Below, piece after piece: positions 1 through 9,415 of a stretch of DNA of 64,000 bases. Position 1 is the first letter of the stretch. The number at the start of each line of letters is the position of its first letter. A program made the position numbers and the translations under genes. The DNA lies in NCBI RefSeq assembly GCF_001475545.1, contig NZ_LDQC01000061.1:1-64000 (forward strand), written 5' to 3'. The stretch comes from Curtobacterium luteum (GTDB lineage: Bacteria > Actinomycetota > Actinomycetes > Actinomycetales > Microbacteriaceae). The notes beneath the pieces were generated by a model. The model worked only from the letters and a program-made list of their open reading frames with translations. It had not been told where the DNA came from and did not search any database.

Positions 1-163
1 CGAACCGCACGTGCGGTTCGACATCGGGTTCCCAGGAGCCCTCGACGCCCAGCCCGATGGTGCCGAGGTCGTCGTCGGCCTCGTCGGTGACGGTCAAGCG
101 CCAGCGACCGTCGCCGTCGTCGGACACGACGGCCCAGCGCGCGGCGGTGAATCGGGAGGCCAT
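1..163 (-). CDS. N-terminal part of an unrecognised protein, cut by the left edge
   Basis: The reverse strand opens with ATG at 163 and stays open to the window edge, giving about 54 residues beginning MASRFTAARWAVVSDDG. The stretch is acidic and rich in Val, Asp and Trp. I do not recognise a family. A hexamer TACTGT lies six bases before the ATG, the spacing seen at many other starts here, which supports it as a real gene start. It is divergent from the XRE regulator at 264. Confidence 0.5.
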   Translation of the reverse strand, partial: MASRFTAARWAVVSDDGDGRWRLTVTDEADDDLGTIGLGVEGSWEPDVEPHVRF

Positions 164-169
164 GGCCGC

Positions 170-175
170 ACAGTA
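170..175 (-). promoter_or_regulatory. Leaderless -10 element of the left-edge gene
   Basis: TACTGT on the minus strand, six bases before the ATG at 163. The transcript would begin at or next to the start codon. Confidence 0.4.
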
Positions 176-251
176 CCGACGACCCCCGACCTCGGGAGCT
201 CGAGCCGTCCCCCGACACGGGCGCGGGTGGCGCGACCGACGCCGGAACCGC

Positions 252-257
252 GAGAAT
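252..257 (+). promoter_or_regulatory. Possible leaderless -10 of the XRE regulator
   Basis: GAGAAT ends six bases before the GTG at 264. It matches the TANNNT pattern except for its first base, so it is weaker than most others here. It helps to choose the GTG over the ATG at 162. Confidence 0.3.
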
Positions 258-263
258 CCGACC

Positions 264-1202
264 GTGGAGATCCGGCACGGACATCACGAGCAGAGTGCCC
301 TGGCGAGCTTCCTCCGTGCGCGGCGGGCGGCGCTCGCCCCGGCCGACGTCGGGTTGGCCACCGATGCGCGACGACGCGTGTCCGGGCTCCGGCGCGAGGA
401 GGTCGCGCGGCTCGCAGGCATCAGCGTCGAGTACTACCGCCGACTGGAACAGGGCAGCGGACACCAGATGTCCCTGCAGGTGTGTGCGTCGCTCGCCCGG
501 GCGCTCCGCCTCGACCGCGCGGGCATGGCGTACCTGCAACGACTCGCGCTCCCCGGCGCCGAGGCCGCCTACGAGGTCCATCGCGGTGAGGCCCCGCCCC
601 CGGACCTCGTCGAGATGATCACGCTCTGGGAGCACACCGCGGCGTACATCATCGACCGCAACCAGGACGTCCTCGTCCTCAACGACCTGATGCGCGCGGT
701 CGCACCCGGGTACATGGAAGTCGGCAACAACCTCGGGCTCATGCAGTTCGAGGCGCCGCCCGAGGTCCGGGCGCTGCCGTCGTGGACGGAGGGTGCGCGG
801 ACGACCGTCTCCCGCCTGCGCTACTACGGCAACCCCTCCGACCCGCGCTGGCAGGAGATCATCGCGCTGTTGCTCGACGACGATGACTTCGCCGATCTGT
901 GGCGTCGGCACGAGGCGCACCCGATGACGTCCGGCCGCGCGCCGAACTACTTCCCCGACCACGGGTGGGTCGACCTGCGGTGGCAGGTGCTCGAGGCGCA
1001 CCCCGGGCTGTACACGCTCGTCTGCTACGGCGCCCCCGGCAGCGAGGGTGAGCGGGCGCTCGCCGTCCTCCGGGCACGCCTGCTGGAGGGGGACGCCACA
1101 CCGCAGGCGGCACGTCCGACGACACCGACCGACGGAAGCCGGTTCGCCCGCCACCGAGCCGGGTACTCGCAGGGGCACGACAGCCCGGACGCGCGCCCCT
1201 AG
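264..1202 (+). CDS. XRE-family helix-turn-helix regulator with MmyB-like ligand-binding domain
   Basis: Cytoplasmic DNA-binding regulator of about 312 residues. Residues 8-75 form the helix-turn-helix; the motif VSGLRREEVARLAGISVEYY is typical of this family. The remainder matches the MmyB-like sensor domain (ITLWEHTAAYIIDRNQDVLVLN and the DLRWQVLEAHPGLYTLVCYG tail). The frame stays open upstream to 57, but GTG 264 is preferred because family homology begins there and a GAGAAT hexamer sits six bases before it. The TAG stop runs into an inverted repeat and is followed closely by a hydrolase gene. The regulator probably controls that gene and perhaps itself; this is inference. The ligand is unknown. 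Confidence 0.85.
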   Translation: MEIRHGHHEQSALASFLRARRAALAPADVGLATDARRRVSGLRREEVARLAGISVEYYRRLEQGSGHQMSLQVCASLARALRLDRAGMAYLQRLALPGAEAAYEVHRGEAPPPDLVEMITLWEHTAAYIIDRNQDVLVLNDLMRAVAPGYMEVGNNLGLMQFEAPPEVRALPSWTEGARTTVSRLRYYGNPSDPRWQEIIALLLDDDDFADLWRRHEAHPMTSGRAPNYFPDHGWVDLRWQVLEAHPGLYTLVCYGAPGSEGERALAVLRARLLEGDATPQAARPTTPTDGSRFARHRAGYSQGHDSPDARP

Positions 1203-1205
1203 CGT
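1177..1205 (+). promoter_or_regulatory. Candidate promoter of the first alpha/beta hydrolase
   Basis: ACGACA (1177-1182), a 17-base spacer and TAGCGT (1200-1205) form a plausible -35/-10 pair. The -10 begins with the TAG stop of the regulator. Transcription would start near 1212, inside the inverted repeat at 1203-1224, leaving a leader of about 28 bases with the ribosome binding site AGAGGA. Confidence 0.4.
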
Positions 1206-1224
1206 CGGTGGCATTACACCGACG
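1203..1224. promoter_or_regulatory. Perfect inverted repeat between regulator and hydrolase (candidate operator)
   Basis: CGTCGGTG (1203-1210), six bases, then CACCGACG (1217-1224). The arms match perfectly. It directly follows the regulator stop, overlaps a possible -10 and covers the predicted transcription start. No T-run follows, so an operator is somewhat more likely than a terminator. Confidence 0.45.
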
Positions 1225-1239
1225 AGAGGATGCGCCACC

Positions 1240-1953
1240 ATGACATCGCCCACCATCGTGCTCGTCCACGGAGCGTTCGCCGACTCCGCGAGCTTCGCGC
1301 CAGTGACCCGGCTGCTGCTCGACCGTGGCTTCACCGTCCGCGTCCCCGCCGTCCCGAACCGGAGCCTCTCGGGTGACGCGGCCGCGATCCGAGCCGTCGT
1401 CGAGCAGATCGACGGACCCGTGCTCCTGGTCGGGCACAGCTACGGCGGGGCCGTCATCACCGTGGCCGGGGTCGCCGAGAACGTCGTCGGTCTGGTCTAC
1501 GTCGCGGGCTACGCGCTCGAGGAAGGGGAGAGCCTGGCACAGCTGCAGGGCGGCTTCCCGGACTCGGACCTCGCCCAGAACCTCCTGTACGCGCCGTACC
1601 CGGTCGACGGCGGCGAGCCGGGCACCGACGTCTCGGTGGTCGTCGAGGCGTTCCCCGACGTGTTCGCCGCCGGTGTCGACCGGGCGACCGCCGAGGTCCT
1701 CGCGGTGTCGCAGCGACCGCTCTCCGCGGTGGCGTTCGGCGAGCCCGCGGCCGTCACCGCCTGGCGGACGAAGCCGGGCTGGGGCATCGTCTCTGCCGCG
1801 GACCACACCATCAACCCGGACGTCGAGCGCTTCGGGTACGAGCGCGCCGGACTGCGCTCCGTCGTCGAGCTCGACGCCCCGCACCTCGTGATGCACTCGC
1901 ACCCCGCCGAGGTGACCGAGGTCATCACGACCGCGATCGCCGAGCTCGGCTGA
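1240..1953 (+). CDS. Alpha/beta hydrolase (AB_hydrolase_6, EstC/pyrethroid-hydrolase-like)
   Basis: Single-domain cytosolic hydrolase of 237 residues. The start MTSPTIVLVHGAFADSASF carries the HG oxyanion strand. The nucleophile elbow is GHSYGG near residue 66, and the C-terminal catalytic His lies in the APHLVMHSHP segment. The ATG at 1240 follows GAGAGGA at a workable distance; the longer open frame back to 1048 overlaps the regulator and has no homology. It lies immediately after the XRE regulator and 67 bases before a second hydrolase, suggesting one regulated unit. The substrate cannot be told from sequence. Confidence 0.85.
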   Translation: MTSPTIVLVHGAFADSASFAPVTRLLLDRGFTVRVPAVPNRSLSGDAAAIRAVVEQIDGPVLLVGHSYGGAVITVAGVAENVVGLVYVAGYALEEGESLAQLQGGFPDSDLAQNLLYAPYPVDGGEPGTDVSVVVEAFPDVFAAGVDRATAEVLAVSQRPLSAVAFGEPAAVTAWRTKPGWGIVSAADHTINPDVERFGYERAGLRSVVELDAPHLVMHSHPAEVTEVITTAIAELG

Positions 1954-2020
1954 GCGCGGAGCAGAGCAGGGACCCCAGCACCCACCGACCACCACCGAAC
2001 GAGAGACCGGAGACGAACGC

Positions 2021-2857
2021 ATGGCCTTCATCACCACCGACGACGGTGCCGAGATCTACTACAAGGACTGGGGCAGCCGTGACGCCCAGCCGATCGTGTT
2101 CCACCACGGATGGCCGCTCTCGTCCGACGACTGGGACGCCCAGATGCTCTTCTTCCTGTCGAAGGGATTCCGGGTCGTCGCGAGCGATCGCCGCGGGCAC
2201 GGACGCTCCTCGCAGATCGACACCGGCCACGACATGGACCACTACGCGAGCGACGTCTCGGCGGTGGTCGAGCACCTCGACCTGCGCGAGGCGGTCCACG
2301 TCGGCCACTCCACCGGCGGTGGCCAGGTCGCCCGCTACGTCGCGCAGTACGGCGAGCCCCAGGGGCGCGTCGCGAAGGCCGTGCTCGTGGCAGCGGTCCC
2401 GCCGCTCATGCTGAAGACCGACGCGAACCCGGAGGGCACCGACATCTCGGTGTTCGACGGCTTCCGCGAGGCCCTCGCCGCCAACCGCGCCGAGTTCTTC
2501 CAGGCCGTCGCGTCCGGCCCGTTCTACGGGTACGACCGTCCCGGTGTCGAGCCGTCCGAGCCGGTCGTCGCGAACTGGTGGCGTCAGGGCATGACCGGCA
2601 GCGCGCTCGCCCACCTCGAGGGGATCAAGGCGTTCTCGGAGACCGACCAGACCGAGGACCTGCGGGCGATCACGGTGCCGGTGCTCGTCCTGCAGGGCGA
2701 CGACGACCAGGTGGTCCCGTACCGTGCGGCGTCCGTCAAGCAGGCCGAGCTCCTGCAGGACGCGACGCTGAAGATCTACGAGGGCTACCCGCACGGCCTG
2801 CTCACGACGCACGCCGACGTCCTCAACCAGGACATCCTGGAGTTCATCCAGAAGTGA
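2021..2857 (+). CDS. Alpha/beta hydrolase, non-heme chloroperoxidase type
   Basis: Protein of 278 residues with the full pattern of the cofactor-free haloperoxidase/esterase group: HHGWPLSSDDWD oxyanion loop, SDRRGHGRS, nucleophile elbow GHSTGGG around residue 100, acid in LQGDDDQVVP and His in YPHGLLTTH. Members catalyse perhydrolysis or ester hydrolysis in the cytoplasm. The ATG at 2021 has GGAGACGAACGC upstream. It probably belongs to the same transcription unit as the hydrolase ending at 1953. It converges with the FBP gene; only 38 bases separate the stops and I see no clear terminator there. Confidence 0.88.
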   Translation: MAFITTDDGAEIYYKDWGSRDAQPIVFHHGWPLSSDDWDAQMLFFLSKGFRVVASDRRGHGRSSQIDTGHDMDHYASDVSAVVEHLDLREAVHVGHSTGGGQVARYVAQYGEPQGRVAKAVLVAAVPPLMLKTDANPEGTDISVFDGFREALAANRAEFFQAVASGPFYGYDRPGVEPSEPVVANWWRQGMTGSALAHLEGIKAFSETDQTEDLRAITVPVLVLQGDDDQVVPYRAASVKQAELLQDATLKIYEGYPHGLLTTHADVLNQDILEFIQK

Positions 2858-2895
2858 GTCCGCCGCGTGGTCGGCGCAGCCCAGCGCTGTGCCGG

Positions 2896-3378
2896 CTACG
2901 CGGTCTTCGCGACGTCCTCGGTGAAGCTCCGCACGCGACGGAGCAGGGCCTCGCCGCGCATCGCGATCGTCGCCGGCGGGTTGAGGTGCGGCGGTGCCGT
3001 GCGGATGAGCATCGAACAGCCGAGGTCCTCGCAGATGTAGGAACCGATCGTGTTGCCGTTCCGGCCGGACTCCCCGGCGCGGGCGGCCGAGAAGAGACGG
3101 ACCTGCGTGGCCGGCTGCGGCGAGTGGCAGAACGAGCACATCGCCGCGATCCCCGGACGGAGCGAGCCGCCGGCGGACCGGACGACGATGCCGACCGGTC
3201 GGTCGTCGATCCACGACACGATGTACCCGCGACGGGCCGCCTGCGGGTCGCGCCACCCGAGGAACTCGCGTTCGTCCCAGAGCATCTCGTGCAGCCCCGG
3301 GATGGGCAGCTGCTCGAGCTCCTCCGGGGTGGCGTTGACGAACGACGAGCGGATGTCTGCTTCGGTCAGTGGCTTCAC
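2896..3378 (-). CDS. FBP-family protein with treble-clef zinc finger (EF-G binding)
   Basis: Protein of 160 residues matching the FBP domain known from FusB-type proteins, which bind elongation factor G and can rescue ribosomes from fusidic acid. The zinc finger is visible as Cys81-x2-Cys84 (CSFC) and Cys116-x4-Cys121 (CEDLGC). The N-terminal helical part begins MKPLTEADIRSSFVNAT. The start is GTG at 3378. A TAGGGT hexamer nine bases upstream includes the stop codon of the M56 gene. Many actinobacteria carry chromosomal members without known resistance, so its role is probably ribosome recycling or stress. That part is inference. Confidence 0.85.
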   Translation of the reverse strand: MKPLTEADIRSSFVNATPEELEQLPIPGLHEMLWDEREFLGWRDPQAARRGYIVSWIDDRPVGIVVRSAGGSLRPGIAAMCSFCHSPQPATQVRLFSAARAGESGRNGNTIGSYICEDLGCSMLIRTAPPHLNPPATIAMRGEALLRRVRSFTEDVAKTA

Positions 3379-3387
3379 GGTGCCGCC

Positions 3388-3393
3388 ACCCTA
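3388..3393 (-). promoter_or_regulatory. Near-leaderless -10 of the FBP gene, overlapping the upstream stop codon
   Basis: TAGGGT on the minus strand; its TAG (3391-3393) is the stop codon of the M56 peptidase gene. The gap to the GTG at 3378 is nine bases, so the leader would be two or three bases at most. Confidence 0.4.
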
Positions 3394-4131
3394 ACCCTCC
3401 AGCCTGGAGGCGCGGATCACCCCGAGCGCGCTCGTCCCGTCCGCCACGAGGACGGCCCGGCGGACCGCGTCGCGGCCGAGCCGCCTGGCGGCGGCGTCGT
3501 CCGCGGCGAACTCGACGAGGACGCGCGTCGAGCGCGCCATGGCGCGCGCACCGGGCACCCACGGGACCGCGCGTTCGATCGACTCGGCGACCGCGACCGC
3601 GACCGCGTGGTGCTGGGACAGGTGGGCGCGTTCGTGGGCGACCACGGCCTCCAGTTCGTCCGTGCGGAGCTGGTCCGCGAGCCCGGTGCTGACGAGCACG
3701 CCGCCGGCCCGGCCGGGGACCGCGCACGCGAGTGCGTGGTCTGCCTCGACCAGCGCGACCGGGACACCCGCGATCTCGCGGTGCGGAGCGGCGCCGGAGC
3801 GCATCGCCTCGCGGACGGCGTCGTGCTCCGGCCCGGGACGGACGCGGACCGCGACGACGAACGCGAGCACCGCGACGAGGGCGACCCCGACGTTGAGACC
3901 GTGCGACGGCGAGGCGGCGATGCCGAACAGGTCGGTGAGGGGACGGTCCGCGAGGACCACGAGGGCGATGCCCGCGACGAAGCCCGCGACGCCGAGCAGC
4001 ACCGCGACGGACCACGACACGAGCGCCGTCCTGGGGTGGTCGATCGTCCACGCGGAGCGGGTGAGGACGCGCGGCGCGAGGACGACGACCGCGAGGGCGA
4101 GCACGATCAGGACGACTCCGGCGACGACCAC
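3391..4131 (-). CDS. M56 (BlaR1-like) membrane metalloprotease
   Basis: Protein of 246 residues with about three N-terminal membrane segments (roughly 3-20, 36-60 and 79-97) and a cytoplasmic zinc-protease domain. The catalytic motif is HERAH (166-170), followed by a likely third ligand Glu near 210 (EFAADDAAA). BlaR1/MecR1 relatives sense a signal and lead to cleavage of a BlaI-type repressor. This copy lacks the extracellular penicillin-binding sensor domain, so a beta-lactam signal is unlikely. It lies 12 bases downstream of the blaI-like gene on the same strand, the usual pair arrangement. Confidence 0.82.
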   Translation of the reverse strand: MVVAGVVLIVLALAVVVLAPRVLTRSAWTIDHPRTALVSWSVAVLLGVAGFVAGIALVVLADRPLTDLFGIAASPSHGLNVGVALVAVLAFVVAVRVRPGPEHDAVREAMRSGAAPHREIAGVPVALVEADHALACAVPGRAGGVLVSTGLADQLRTDELEAVVAHERAHLSQHHAVAVAVAESIERAVPWVPGARAMARSTRVLVEFAADDAAARRLGRDAVRRAVLVADGTSALGVIRASRLEG

Positions 4132-4143
4132 GGGTGCTGCCGA

Positions 4144-4518
4144 TCAGCCCCGGGAGCGGGCGTCGAGGGCGCGGCGGAGGACGTCGAGGTCGTCCGATGC
4201 GAGCGAGCCGGTGAACTGCAGGAGCGCGGCTTCCCGGTCGGTGGCGGCGGCGAGGGCGTTCGACATGAGCGAGGCGGTCTGCTCCTCCCGGCTGTTCGTC
4301 GCGCGGAAGGTCAGCGGTGCGTCGTCGTGCTGCTCGCGCTCGACCTGGCCCTTGCGGCCGAGCCGGTCGAGGACCGTGAGCACCGTCGTCAGCGCGGGTC
4401 GGGGCTCGGGGAACGCATCGAGCACCTGCCGGGCGGTGAGCCCGTCCGGTGCCGACCAGAGGGCGTCGAGCACCGCCTGTTCGAGCTGCCCACGGGGGCG
4501 CGATCGCTGTCCTGCCAC
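4144..4518 (-). CDS. BlaI/MecI/CopY-family repressor
   Basis: Winged-helix repressor of 124 residues. Recognisable features are LEQAVLDALWSAPDGLTARQ, the recognition helix around PALTTVLTVLDRLGRKG and the dimerisation region after residue 70. The family represses its own operon and is inactivated by proteolysis through a partner M56 protease, here the next gene. The start is GTG at 4518, supported by a TAGGAT hexamer six bases upstream. It is divergent from the riboswitch-controlled gcv operon; no TACAnnTGTA-type BlaI dyad is obvious in the shared region. Confidence 0.87.
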   Translation of the reverse strand: MAGQRSRPRGQLEQAVLDALWSAPDGLTARQVLDAFPEPRPALTTVLTVLDRLGRKGQVEREQHDDAPLTFRATNSREEQTASLMSNALAAATDREAALLQFTGSLASDDLDVLRRALDARSRG

Positions 4519-4524
4519 CCGAGG

Positions 4525-4530
4525 ATCCTA
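4525..4530 (-). promoter_or_regulatory. Leaderless -10 of the BlaI-type repressor
   Basis: TAGGAT on the minus strand, six bases before the GTG at 4518. The direct repeat CTACGA at 4528-4533 and 4542-4547 overlaps it and could be a regulator site. Confidence 0.45.
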
Positions 4531-4590
4531 CGACGGAGCTTCTACGAGATGTCGAACCGGCGGCGACACCTCCCGGAAACACGGCGGCGG

Positions 4591-4596
4591 TATGCT
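4591..4596 (+). promoter_or_regulatory. Possible -10 of the gcv operon
   Basis: TATGCT lies about 37 bases before the first riboswitch aptamer. I cannot see a convincing -35 at 17 bases upstream, so this is tentative. The rest of 4531-4632 shows nothing else recognisable. Confidence 0.3.
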
Positions 4597-4632
4597 CGAC
4601 GGCGACAACTGAAGCACGGCCGATCACCCGCC

Positions 4633-4840
4633 GCGGGAGACGCCGGACCCCGGTTCGCCGGCGTCCTGCACCGAAGGAGCAACGTCCCCGCCAATCTCTC
4701 AGGTCCAACACCGCGACGGACAGGCCACTCTGAAAAGCAGGCGCTCCCGACCCCGGTCGGTCCGGCTCCTCGCCCACGGTGAAAGCCGCCGGACCTCACG
4801 GGCCGCGGTGAAACTCTCAGGCCCATGACAGAGGGGGAGT
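4633..4840 (+). promoter_or_regulatory. Tandem glycine riboswitch upstream of gcvTHP
   Basis: Two glycine aptamers in series. The first (about 4633-4724) has the conserved elements CGGGAGA, CACCGAAGGAGCAA and CCAATCTCTCAGG, followed by GGACAGG. The second (about 4725-4840) has CACTCTGAAAAGCAGG, CACGGTGAAAGC, GTGAAACTCTCAGG and ATGACAGAGGGG. CTCTG and CAGAG form its P1 stem. This class binds two glycines cooperatively and usually turns on glycine-cleavage genes when glycine is abundant. It lies directly before gcvT, as expected. Confidence 0.95.
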
Positions 4841-4888
4841 TCCCACCCGACGACGGTCGTCGGGTGTCGTCGAGGACGAGAGAACTCC
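4836..4888 (+). promoter_or_regulatory. Probable riboswitch expression platform (hairpin plus anti-RBS pairing)
   Basis: A perfect 11-base inverted repeat, CACCCGACGAC (4844-4854) and GTCGTCGGGTG (4856-4866), directly follows the second aptamer. GGAGTTC (4836-4842) is exactly complementary to GAACTCC (4882-4888) just before the gcvT ATG. That pairing would close around the hairpin and touch the purine-rich ribosome binding site (about 4872-4884). The layout suggests control of translation rather than termination, as no T-run is present; this is inference. Confidence 0.5.
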
Positions 4889-4891
4889 GCC

Positions 4892-6007
4892 ATGCGTTCA
4901 TCACCGCTCGAGGCCGCGCACGAAGCCGCCGGGGCCACCTTCACCGACTTCGCCGGGTACCGGATGCCGGTCCGCTACTCGTCCGACCTCGCCGAGCACC
5001 ACGCGGTCCGCAGTGCCGCAGGGGTCTTCGACCTGTCCCACATGGCCGAGGTCGGTGTGACCGGCCCCGACGCCGTCGCGTTCCTCGACCACGCGCTCGC
5101 CGGGTCCTTCGGCGCCATGACCGTCGGCCGGGCGAAGTACTCGCTGCTCCTCGGCGACGACGGCGGGATCCTCGACGACCTCGTCGTCTACCGCACCGAG
5201 GAGCACGTGTTCCTCGTGGTCGCGAACGCCGCGAACCGTGCCGTCGCAGTCGACGCCCTGACCGCGCGGGCCGACGGGTTCGACGTCGAGGTGTCCGACG
5301 ACTCCGACACGACCGCGCTCGTCGCGATCCAGGGCCCGGCCGCCGCGGGCACCCTCGACGCGCTCGTGGTGGCGGACCGCCTGCAGCCGGAGACACCCCT
5401 CGACGAGCTCCGCTACTACCGCGTGCTGCACGCGCTCTTCGACGGCGCCGAGGTGCTCGTCGCCCGGACCGGCTACACGGGCGAGGACGGCTTCGAGATC
5501 TACAGCGACACCGAGGTCGCAGCGTCGATCTGGGACGCCCTGCTCGAGGCCGGAGCCGACCGCGGCGTCGTCCCCGCCGGGCTCGCCGCCCGCGACACCC
5601 TGCGGCTCGAATCCGGCATGCCCCTCTACGGGCACGAGCTCGGCACCGACGTCCGTCCCGCGCAGGCCGGACTCGACCGGGTCGTCGCGACCGAGGGCGA
5701 CTTCGTCGGTGCAGCCGGCGTTTCGCCCGCCGAGGGTGCCCGCGTGCTCGTCGGCCTCGTCACCGAGGGTCGTCGCGCTCCCCGCGCGGGCTACGACGTC
5801 GTCCTCGACGGCGAGGTCGTCGGCACCGTCACCTCCGGGGCGCTGTCCCCGACCCTCGGTCACCCGGTCGCGATGGCCTTCGTCGACCCGGCTGCGCTCG
5901 AAGCGGTGTCCGCGGGCGAGCGAGTCCTGCACATCGACGTCCGTGGCACGGCCATCCCCAGCACCGTGACCCCGTTCCCCTTCTACCGCCGTTCTTCGAG
6001 AGGCTGA
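4892..6007 (+). CDS. gcvT: Aminomethyltransferase, T protein of the glycine cleavage system
   Basis: Protein of 371 residues that transfers the methylene group from the H-protein-bound aminomethyl to tetrahydrofolate, releasing ammonia. Family signatures are [13 protein letters not shown] near the N-terminus, [11 protein letters not shown], the folate-site region [13 protein letters not shown] and the C-terminal barrel [12 protein letters not shown] with [19 protein letters not shown]. The length fits the family. The ATG at 4892 follows a riboswitch leader and GAGGACGAGAGAA. It is the first gene of gcvTHP; gcvH begins four bases after its stop. Confidence 0.97.
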   Translation: MRSSPLEAAHEAAGATFTDFAGYRMPVRYSSDLAEHHAVRSAAGVFDLSHMAEVGVTGPDAVAFLDHALAGSFGAMTVGRAKYSLLLGDDGGILDDLVVYRTEEHVFLVVANAANRAVAVDALTARADGFDVEVSDDSDTTALVAIQGPAAAGTLDALVVADRLQPETPLDELRYYRVLHALFDGAEVLVARTGYTGEDGFEIYSDTEVAASIWDALLEAGADRGVVPAGLAARDTLRLESGMPLYGHELGTDVRPAQAGLDRVVATEGDFVGAAGVSPAEGARVLVGLVTEGRRAPRAGYDVVLDGEVVGTVTSGALSPTLGHPVAMAFVDPAALEAVSAGERVLHIDVRGTAIPSTVTPFPFYRRSSRG

Positions 6008-6011
6008 ACCC

Positions 6012-6385
6012 GTGACCGACCAGACCGCACTCCAGTACACCGCCGACCACGAGTGGCTGCTCGTCGAGGGCGACACCGTCACCGTCGGCATCACCGACCA
6101 CGCCGCCGACCAGCTCGGTGACGTCGTCTTCGTCGAGCTCCCCGCCGTCGGCACCACGACCACCGCGGGCGAGCAGATCGGCGAGATCGAGTCGACCAAG
6201 AGCGTGGGCGAGCTCTTCGCCCCGATCGAGGGCGAGGTCGTCGAGGTGAACGACGCCGTCGTCGACGCCCCCGACACCGTCAACCAGGACCCGTTCGGCG
6301 CCGGCTGGCTCGTGAAGATCAAGGTGGAGGGAACCTCGTTCCCCGAGGACCTCATGGACCACGACGCGTACCGGGCCTCCCTCGC

Positions 6386-6389
<4 letters not shown>
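6012..6389 (+). CDS. gcvH: Glycine cleavage H protein, lipoyl carrier
   Basis: Protein of 125 residues that shuttles the aminomethyl intermediate between P, T and L proteins. The lipoylated Lys is Lys63 in [10 protein letters not shown], and the terminal GWLVKIKV strand is conserved. The start is GTG at 6012, with GAGAGG in the gcvT tail as ribosome binding site. Its stop overlaps the gcvP start by four bases (ATGA), so the three genes are translationally coupled. Lipoamide dehydrogenase (L protein) is not in this window. Confidence 0.97.
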
Positions 6390-9328
<2,939 letters not shown>

Positions 9329-9362
9329 CGAGCCGCGTCGTCCGCGACGCACCAGTGAACAC

Positions 9363-9400
9363 ACGGGAGGCCCGTGGCGGATCCGCCACGGGCCTCCCGT
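9363..9400. terminator. Perfect 38-base palindrome between converging genes
   Basis: Arms of 19 bases starting ACGGGAGGCCCGTGGC meet at GGATCC with no extra loop base. It sits between the stops of gcvP and the S9 peptidase and probably terminates both. There is no clear T-run on either side, common in high-GC genomes. Confidence 0.75.
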
Positions 9401-9415
9401 TCGTCGTCATCAGCG

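Noticed and set aside
3391-4518. Beta-lactam-responsive BlaR1-BlaI system
   Set aside because: The M56 protein is only 246 residues and lacks the penicillin-binding sensor domain, and no beta-lactamase gene is present. It is kept as a BlaI/M56 pair with unknown signal.
1925-4777. Open frame of 950 codons on the minus strand
   Set aside because: It overlaps the second hydrolase, FBP, M56, BlaI and the riboswitch in shadow frames, and the protein is low-complexity Arg/Gly/Pro with no homology.
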